Origin: Candidatus Geothermarchaeota archaeon
GTDB lineage: Archaea > Thermoproteota > Nitrososphaeria > Geothermarchaeales > JAUWBL01
DNA: 5,593 bases
Reading direction: 5' to 3'
Assembly: GCA_030601715.1 (NCBI GenBank)
Contig: JAUWBL010000084.1
Location: forward strand, 1 to 5,593
The position numbers were made by a program, and so were the translations under genes. Shown in pieces: positions 1 to 4,131 of this stretch. Every line of letters begins with the position of its first letter. Position 1 is the first letter of the stretch. The notes beneath the pieces are model-generated. The model made no database searches. It was not told where the DNA came from and saw only the letters and a program-made list of their open reading frames with translations.

Positions 1-128
1 CCGCGGACCACGTCTTGGAGGTGTCGACACGCTCTTCTGTAAGGCTGGCGCCCCGGGCTCAGTCCTCCCGCCTGGGCGCAACCAGATCAAGGATAGCCCC
101 TAAGAACCGTCGCGTAGCTTTGACTTAC
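1..128. other. Left-edge leader, no convincing gene
   Basis: All forward frames are short here: one closes with TAA at 40-42 and another with TAA at 101-103. The third stays open from a TTG at 15 into the nitroreductase, but the 38 residues it adds are Arg/Ser-rich and match nothing in that family. One frame could be the tail of a gene that begins outside the window, but I recognise no protein in it. A GGAGGTG string at 17-23 resembles a ribosome binding site, yet no start codon follows at a usable distance. I see no strong TATA box; CCTAAGA around 99-105 is the nearest candidate for a leaderless start at 129, and it is weak. Confidence 0.5.
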
Positions 129-758
129 ATGGAGTTTCAAACGGTGGTTTACCGACGGAGAATGGTGAGAAGCTTCCAAGACGAGCAGATACCCAAGAAA
201 GTCCTGGACAGAATCCTACAGAACGCCCTCCACGCTCCTTCGGCCGGATTCTCTCAAGGGTGGGGATTCCTAGTCATCGAGGATCCGGAACAGAGACTGA
301 GGTACTTCGATCTGTTCTCCTCGGAGGAGCAGCGCAGAACCGGAAGATGGCCGAAGCTGTACAACGCTCCTGTCTTGATAGCGGTGTGTTCTAGCAAGAA
401 GCAGTATCTGGACCGCTACGCCGAGCCGGACAAGGGCTGGACGGATAGAGATAGGAGCAGATGGCCAGCCCCGTTTTGGCACATCGACGCAGGCTTCGCG
501 GCGATGCTCATCTTGCTGACGGCCGTCGACCAAGGACTGGGTGCGGTGTTTACAGGGATCCGCGACCCGGAGAGATTCAAGGCGGCTTTCCGAATCCCTG
601 AAGAGTACACTCCGATAGGGATGATATATCTCGGGTACCCGGCTCCAGACAAACCGTCACCCTCCCTGAAGCGGGGACGCAAGCCGGTGGAGCAGGTTGC
701 CAATCTGAACCAATGGGGGAACAGATACGGTTTGGGTTCTGCTCCCGATAAGAGATAG
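129..758 (+). CDS. Nitroreductase family protein (FMN-dependent oxidoreductase)
   Basis: This is a 209-residue flavoprotein of the nitroreductase superfamily. Members bind FMN at a homodimer interface and use NAD(P)H to reduce nitro compounds, quinones, flavins or other acceptors in the cytoplasm. Seen here are the N-terminal FMN-phosphate motif YRRRMVRSF (residues 8-16), the HAPSAGFSQGW motif (35-45), the central helix DAGFAAMLILLTAVDQGLGA (120-139), the GMIYLGYPAP strand (164-173), and a basic tail KRGRKPVEQV (181-190) typical of one family branch. ATG at 129 is preferred because family homology begins at once, and length then fits the usual 170-220 residues. An in-frame TTG at 15 would add an unrelated basic stretch. 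No ribosome binding site precedes 129, so the transcript may be leaderless. The natural substrate cannot be read from sequence. A 309-base gap follows, so it is probably not co-transcribed with the next genes. Confidence 0.9.
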   Translation: MEFQTVVYRRRMVRSFQDEQIPKKVLDRILQNALHAPSAGFSQGWGFLVIEDPEQRLRYFDLFSSEEQRRTGRWPKLYNAPVLIAVCSSKKQYLDRYAEPDKGWTDRDRSRWPAPFWHIDAGFAAMLILLTAVDQGLGAVFTGIRDPERFKAAFRIPEEYTPIGMIYLGYPAPDKPSPSLKRGRKPVEQVANLNQWGNRYGLGSAPDKR

Positions 759-953
759 TTGGGATCCAGAGCTTCGTTCCGCTTCGACGATCGCTGAACG
801 TGGAGCAGATCAGGGAGGAGGATTCCAGCCCACGGCACCTTCGTCTTGTTCCCCCTGTACTTCGTTAGGGAAGCTAGGAGCCAAGTGAGGATCTGGAGAT
901 ACGACTCCGGTCTGGCTCCGACCGCTCGTTAGATCCGTGGAGGGCGGATCGGG

Positions 954-978
954 TCACTATTGGGCATCACTATGCCAA
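954..978. repeat. Overlapping direct repeat and hairpin
   Basis: TCACTAT occurs at 954-960 and again at 967-973, a spacing of 13 bases. Interleaved with it, TTGGGCAT (960-967) can pair with ATGCCAA (972-978) through one bulged G and a four-base loop. The cluster lies about 90-115 bases upstream of the PRC-barrel gene. It could be a protein-binding site or a remnant; chance is also possible for arms this short. Confidence 0.35.
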
Positions 979-1047
979 TACAAGTAGGTGAAGGGCGTAG
1001 AGGGCTGACACGTAAGGGACAGCGTCGTCGGTGATACCTCTCCCCGG

Positions 1048-1054
1048 TTTATAA
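1048..1054 (+). promoter_or_regulatory. TATA-like box upstream of the PRC-barrel gene
   Basis: TTTATAA is the best archaeal TATA match in the 309-base gap. Its centre is only 17 bases before the ATG at 1068, while archaeal transcription usually starts about 25-28 bases downstream of the TATA centre. That predicts a transcription start near 1076-1079, inside the annotated gene, next to an in-frame GTG at 1080. The purine-rich BRE expected just upstream is poor (CCCCGG). Confidence 0.45.
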
Positions 1055-1067
1055 CCATCGTAGGGCT

Positions 1068-1442
1068 ATGCTTCAATCTGTGACTCCTAGGACGTATCGC
1101 TGGGGTGAGATGGCCGGGAAGGATGTCCTTGACTCGAAGGCTGCGAAGATAGGCGTTGTCAAGGATCTCAGCCTGGACGAGGGCGGCAACGTCTACCTTG
1201 TGGTTGAGGGCGAGAAGGGAAAGGAGAGATCCATCCCCTTTGGTCACGTCGCGCGAATAGGTGACGTTGTGCTCTTGAGACCGCCTCTCGGAGAACCTGA
1301 CGAGGAGGACAAGAAGGAAGAGGTCCCGGAACCGACACCAACACCTCCAATCGAGACGGGCCTGGCCTGCCCAAGCTGCGGACACGAGAACAGACCGGGA
1401 ACCAACTTCTGCGTCAAATGCGGCACGAAGATGACCGAGTGA
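1068..1442 (+). CDS. PRC-barrel domain protein with C-terminal zinc ribbon
   Basis: This is a 124-residue, probably cytoplasmic protein. Residues about 10-72 read as a PRC-barrel: the opening GKDVLDSKAAKIGVVKDL, a strand NVYLVVEG, the IPFGHVARIGD segment, then VVLL. Such small beta-barrels occur in photosynthetic reaction centre H subunits, RimM and many archaeal proteins of unknown role, often as protein- or RNA-binding adaptors. An acidic and proline-rich linker follows (about 72-97), then a zinc ribbon with C101, C104, C115 and C118 (CxxC-x10-CxxC). Start choice is uncertain: ATG at 1068 keeps the residues (YRWGE) that often precede the barrel, but the TATA position would suit GTG at 1080, and ATG at 1110 also retains most of the domain. 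No ribosome binding site lies before 1068. The next gene follows after 48 bases and may share the transcript. Specific function is unknown. Confidence 0.85.
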   Translation: MLQSVTPRTYRWGEMAGKDVLDSKAAKIGVVKDLSLDEGGNVYLVVEGEKGKERSIPFGHVARIGDVVLLRPPLGEPDEEDKKEEVPEPTPTPPIETGLACPSCGHENRPGTNFCVKCGTKMTE

Positions 1443-1476
1443 CTGAGGCTATCGGTCTGCTCGATCAGCCAGACGC

Positions 1477-1483
1477 GAGGTGA
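1477..1483 (+). promoter_or_regulatory. Shine-Dalgarno site that decides a CTG start
   Basis: GAGGTGA is a seven-base perfect match to the complement of the archaeal 16S 3' tail (CACCTCC region). It ends seven bases before CTG at 1491, an ideal spacing. No ATG, GTG or TTG in this frame lies between the preceding TGA (1440-1442) and TTG at 1530. The site therefore points to CTG 1491 as the initiator. Confidence 0.7.
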
Positions 1484-1490
1484 AAGACAC

Positions 1491-3251
1491 CTGAGGTTCC
1501 ACCTGAATCTGGCCGTTCTGCTTCTATCCTTGCTTGCGCTGTCACACCTCGTAGGAGCCGCACTGGCTCAAGCCGATTCTGACGGCGATGGGATCTCGGA
1601 TAGCGAAGAGTTGCTGTTGGCCGAGACCTACGCTCCCAGCCTCCGGTTCACCACGGGCGAGGAGTTCTTCCCGGTGGAGGTCGAGTACTTCCTCGCTAGC
1701 GCTGAACTGTACTTGAAGGATGGGGACGGCAACATCCTAGTAGACCCGAACCCCACGATCTATAGCCTGCCGGATACCACAGGCGACTTCTTCCTGGCCA
1801 GCACGCTCAGGACATACGAGGAGGCAAGGGCCGACTACGCCGCGAACAGGGACACTCTGGGCTACAAGGCTTACGCCCGGGTCGTCCAAGAGGCCGGAAA
1901 CGTGGCGGTTCAGTACTGGTTCTTCTACGCGTACAACCTGGGCACCCTCAACGAGCATGAGGGCGACTGGGAGATGATCGAGATCCTGCTTGATTCAGCG
2001 GGGACGCCTGCATTCGCCGTCTACTCTCAGCACCACGCCGGCGAGAGAACCCTCTGGGAGAACGTCGAGAGGATCGACGAAACACATCTGGTGGTATATG
2101 TGGCGTTGGGTTCGCACGCCAACTACTTCAGACCCTATCAGGGGAAGCTGGGGCTCGAAGGCGACAGCGTGGACGGAGCGGGTTTCTCGCTTCAACATTC
2201 GGCTCTGGAGCTCGAGGTCTTGGGAGAGCTCGGCGTAGACAGGCATCCAGAATCCCAGGGCTGGCTCGAATTCGGAGGAAGGTGGGGCAACTGGCAGGAG
2301 TATGCAGACGCGGCTAGAGGCCTCGCCGGACCCTTCGGTCCCGCGCACGGAGCAAACGCTCAGAAGTGGGTGACTCCGGCTGGCTGGGGGATGAGCGTCA
2401 GGTATGTGGACTCGACCTGGTTCACTCTGAGTCTGCTGGCGGCCAACTCCCTCTACATCTTCGTTGCCCTCGTGGGGGCTCTCGTTTTCTTCAAGGCAAG
2501 AAGGATCATCGGTCTGTTTCGCAGAGGAGGTCTCCGAGTAGGCCGCTTGGTCAGAGGTCGGTCGGGAGCGGGGATCGTCTTGGCTCTGATTGCCCTGATA
2601 CTGTACGGTGCGGCGATCTTCAGCCCTTGGTACGCGGTGGCTGGGGACATAAGGACACAGGTGGTCGCCACCGAAGGAACAGTCAACATCCTTCGAGTGG
2701 ATGGGATAGGCGGTGTCCAAGTCAACACCCTGAGAGGCGAGCAAGGCCTAACTCCGATCTTCACCTTCTCGATTCCCTTCGGCGTCCTCTTAGCGGCGAG
2801 CATCCTCTTCTTGGCACTGGATGTGATGGGGGCAGACGAGGCCGGTTCCCTACGAGGCAAGTTCCTCCGCAGCGGAGTAATGAACTTAGTCCTCGTCGCC
2901 GCGATAATCATCTTCGTGAGTGTCTTTGCGTCCCAGCTGCCCCAGCTCGCAAGCGCGTTGGGTCAGGAGACGGTTCCCGAAGAAGTGGTTGAGATCGCTT
3001 CTGCCATCTCAAGCTCCCCGGTTGCCGGTTCGTACACGGCTGACATCGGCCCCTACGATTCGGTCGCTCTGACCTGGGGCTTGGAGACGGGCGTGTATCT
3101 CTTCTTGGGTTCGGCGACCCTCAAGATACTAGGAGGGCTACTCGTCAGGAAAGAGGCTGCCCCTGTCAGACGTGCCTTCTGTTCCAACTGTGGGTCCCCC
3201 GTGAAAGCTGGCCAAGACTTCTGCGGCAACTGCGGAGAGAGGTTTCCCTAG
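1491..3251 (+). CDS. Secreted-side Vps62 (DUF946)-like domain, five membrane segments, cytoplasmic zinc ribbon
   Basis: The product is a 586-residue membrane protein if translation begins at CTG 1491. Residues 1-26 form a classic signal peptide (MRFHLNLAVLLLS core, cleavage likely near ALA-Q). DSDGDGISDSEE (29-40) fits a calcium-binding thrombospondin-type-3 or dockerin-like loop. Residues about 46-300 resemble the Vps62/DUF946 family: YAPSLRF with EEFFPVEVEYFL, QYWFFYAYN (141-149), HEGDWE (156-161), SQHHAGE, VVYVALGSHANYF (201-213), GRWGNW and a late GPFGP/KWVTPAGW block. The biochemical role of this family is not settled. Membrane segments lie at about 311-335, 361-381, 422-444, 463-485 and 528-552. 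A strongly basic loop (336-359) indicates the cytoplasmic side after the first, so the ectodomain is outside and the C terminus inside. The tail is a zinc ribbon, C564, C567, C578, C581. Starting at TTG 1530 instead would remove the charged N terminus and half the signal peptide. The exact function is unknown. Confidence 0.85.
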   Translation: MRFHLNLAVLLLSLLALSHLVGAALAQADSDGDGISDSEELLLAETYAPSLRFTTGEEFFPVEVEYFLASAELYLKDGDGNILVDPNPTIYSLPDTTGDFFLASTLRTYEEARADYAANRDTLGYKAYARVVQEAGNVAVQYWFFYAYNLGTLNEHEGDWEMIEILLDSAGTPAFAVYSQHHAGERTLWENVERIDETHLVVYVALGSHANYFRPYQGKLGLEGDSVDGAGFSLQHSALELEVLGELGVDRHPESQGWLEFGGRWGNWQEYADAARGLAGPFGPAHGANAQKWVTPAGWGMSVRYVDSTWFTLSLLAANSLYIFVALVGALVFFKARRIIGLFRRGGLRVGRLVRGRSGAGIVLALIALILYGAAIFSPWYAVAGDIRTQVVATEGTVNILRVDGIGGVQVNTLRGEQGLTPIFTFSIPFGVLLAASILFLALDVMGADEAGSLRGKFLRSGVMNLVLVAAIIIFVSVFASQLPQLASALGQETVPEEVVEIASAISSSPVAGSYTADIGPYDSVALTWGLETGVYLFLGSATLKILGGLLVRKEAAPVRRAFCSNCGSPVKAGQDFCGNCGERFP

Positions 3252-3271
3252 TCGGGGAGATTCCGCCGCCC

Positions 3272-3349
3272 CTATATCTCGGAGACCTTGGCTTCCCCAG
3301 TGAGTTCGGCACTACACCGAGTGCAGAACTGAAGCCGCGGTTCAACCAT
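3272..3349 (-). CDS. Possible leaderless CxxC microprotein (25 residues)
   Basis: On the minus strand an ATG at 3349-3347 opens a 25-codon frame that ends with TAG at 3274-3272. It contains QFCTRCSAEL, half of a zinc-ribbon-like pattern. A TATA-like sequence (CTATTTAAT on this strand) is centred about 27 bases upstream of the ATG, the distance expected for a leaderless archaeal transcript. The same frame is open further upstream to 3493, but that part overlaps the next + strand gene antisense and reads as random. Against it: the frame is very short, there is no convincing BRE on this strand, and the same TATA element is better placed to serve the + strand gene. This is a candidate only. Confidence 0.2.
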   Translation of the reverse strand: MVEPRLQFCTRCSAELTGEAKVSEI

Positions 3350-3372
3350 CTCTTGGTTCGGATTGAAAGGGA

Positions 3373-3379
3373 TTAAATA
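3373..3379 (+). promoter_or_regulatory. TATA-like box of the zinc-ribbon membrane gene
   Basis: TTAAATA is preceded by the purine-rich GAAAGGGA, a plausible BRE. Its centre at 3376 predicts transcription starting near 3402, which leaves a leader of about 22 bases before TTG 3424. The element is nearly symmetrical and could also work on the minus strand. It implies that the gene pair at 3424 and 4128 can be transcribed separately from the Vps62-like gene. Confidence 0.5.
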
Positions 3380-3388
3380 GGCAATGCG

Positions 3389-3401
3389 GCAATCCGATTG
3401 C
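3389..3401. promoter_or_regulatory. Short palindrome next to the predicted transcription start, possible operator
   Basis: GCAAT-CCG-ATTGC is a perfect five-base inverted repeat with a three-base centre. A further copy of GCAAT lies at 3381-3385, eight bases upstream. The palindrome sits between the TATA-like box and the predicted start near 3402, where a bound repressor would block archaeal RNA polymerase. Arms this short arise by chance fairly often, so the regulatory reading is inference. Confidence 0.3.
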
Positions 3402-3423
3402 GGCCGTGTAGAGCTGGAGACCG

Positions 3424-4131
3424 TTGTTCTGTTCAAAATGCGGAAGGCAGGCTGACCCGGGGCATAGGTTCTGCCAGGGTTGTGGGGCGGCATTGCCCGT
3501 TGCTGGGGTCTCTGAGGAGCCCCGCGCGGAGCCAGTGACTCGAAGTCTGGGTCACGCCATTCGGTCGAAGGTTGGAGCCATAGGAACTATTCCGGCGTTT
3601 CCGCAGCTCCTTCCTAGGATCGCTGGAGGGGCTGTGATCTTGGTCTCGGTGTTTCTGCCCTATGGGCAGCTGAGCTCCGTTTCCCTTTGGGGCCTCGTGA
3701 GTCCGATCCTGTTTGGTATACAGGGTTTGGGGGATATGATCCCCGTCAGCTTCTTCGTCATGGTTGTAGGCTTTGCCCTTCTCCTGATGGGGGGCCTCGT
3801 CGCTCTTTTTAGGCATCTCTTCGGAGGGATGCTCGCCGTGATTGGCATCTACTTCCTGAGCCTTCCCCTCTACGATGCTTTGGAAGGATTCGACTGGCTG
3901 GGCGTGATGGGACTCGGCTATTATGGGGCGTGGGCCGGCGCCGTTATATGCTTTGCTTACCGGTTCCTCGTGTGGAGACGCAGACGTGCTAAGCTAGTGC
4001 CCGAAGAGCTGGAGCTACCCCCGCCACCCCCACCCCCTTACACCGATCACTCACCCGCAGGAGACGCCACTCAACGTCCTCCAACGGGGCTAAGCTCAGA
4101 TCTCAGAGAGTGGGGGTGTCAGGAGCTATGA
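3424..4131 (+). CDS. Zinc-ribbon membrane protein with heptaproline tail
   Basis: This 235-residue protein is not a family I can name. A zinc ribbon sits at the very N terminus (C3, C6, C17, C20; CxxC-x10-CxxC), followed by a polar linker to about residue 55. Hydrophobic segments lie at about 61-82, 104-128, 132-151 and 158-184, with a weaker one at 88-103. The four-helix reading keeps both ends cytoplasmic, in agreement with the basic WRRRRAK stop after the last helix. The tail holds seven consecutive prolines (199-205) followed by Tyr and then polar residues. TTG at 3424 is the only possible standard start, because an in-frame TAG lies at 3409-3411 and homology to zinc ribbons starts at residue 2. 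GGAG at 3416-3419 is a weak, close ribosome binding site. The stop overlaps the next start as ATGA, so the two are probably co-translated. It may be a membrane adaptor or scaffold; this is inference. Confidence 0.82.
   Translation: MFCSKCGRQADPGHRFCQGCGAALPVAGVSEEPRAEPVTRSLGHAIRSKVGAIGTIPAFPQLLPRIAGGAVILVSVFLPYGQLSSVSLWGLVSPILFGIQGLGDMIPVSFFVMVVGFALLLMGGLVALFRHLFGGMLAVIGIYFLSLPLYDALEGFDWLGVMGLGYYGAWAGAVICFAYRFLVWRRRRAKLVPEELELPPPPPPPYTDHSPAGDATQRPPTGLSSDLREWGCQEL
4121..4125 (+). promoter_or_regulatory. Ribosome binding site at an ATGA overlap
   Basis: AGGAG lies two bases before ATG 4128, closer than usual; GGGTG at 4114-4118 offers an alternative at nine bases. Both fall inside the end of the preceding gene, whose TGA (4129-4131) overlaps the ATG. 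Ribosomes finishing the upstream gene can therefore restart here, coupling the two products. Confidence 0.5.

Larger units (their letters stand above)
759..1067. other. 309-base intergenic region
   Basis: I find no convincing protein or RNA gene on either strand. Short open stretches exist, for example a frame running from about 798 to a TAG at 930-932, but they lack a good start and resemble no family. A pyrimidine-rich stretch at about 839-857 could help end nitroreductase transcription, but no strong stem precedes it. Weak structure is visible as GATCCG at 932-937 with its complement CGGATC at 945-950, and the 954-978 repeat cluster. The region ends with the TATA-like box at 1048-1054. Confidence 0.55.

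Noticed and set aside
15..128. N-terminal extension of the nitroreductase from TTG 15.
   Set aside because: The added 38 residues are low-complexity Arg/Ser-rich and unlike the family, whose homology starts right after ATG 129.
416..838. 140-codon minus-strand frame across the end of the nitroreductase.
   Set aside because: It lies antisense to a recognised gene and has no recognisable domain or start signal.
798..932. Short + strand open stretch in the 309-base gap, considered as a small gene or remnant.
   Set aside because: It has no ATG/GTG start with a ribosome binding site at its head, and its translation matches no family I recognise.
1440..1490. The PRC-barrel gene and the Vps62-like gene are in the same frame, separated only by one TGA, which could suggest readthrough or a broken fusion gene.
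   Set aside because: A complete zinc ribbon ends right before the TGA, and the second product has its own ribosome binding site and signal peptide. An internal signal peptide would make no sense in a fusion. Sixteen stop-free codons between them is not surprising.
1995..2744. 249-codon minus-strand open frame.
   Set aside because: It is antisense to the Vps62-like gene; its Ser/Arg/Pro/His-rich translation shows no domain and reflects high GC in the real frame.
2366..2992. 208-codon + strand frame inside the Vps62-like gene.
   Set aside because: It overlaps well-supported membrane helices in another frame; its Arg/Ser/Pro-rich translation is typical of an out-of-frame shadow.
3254..3272. 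GGGG...CCCC after the Vps62-like gene as a terminator hairpin.
   Set aside because: The stem is only four base pairs with an 11-base loop and no T-run follows.
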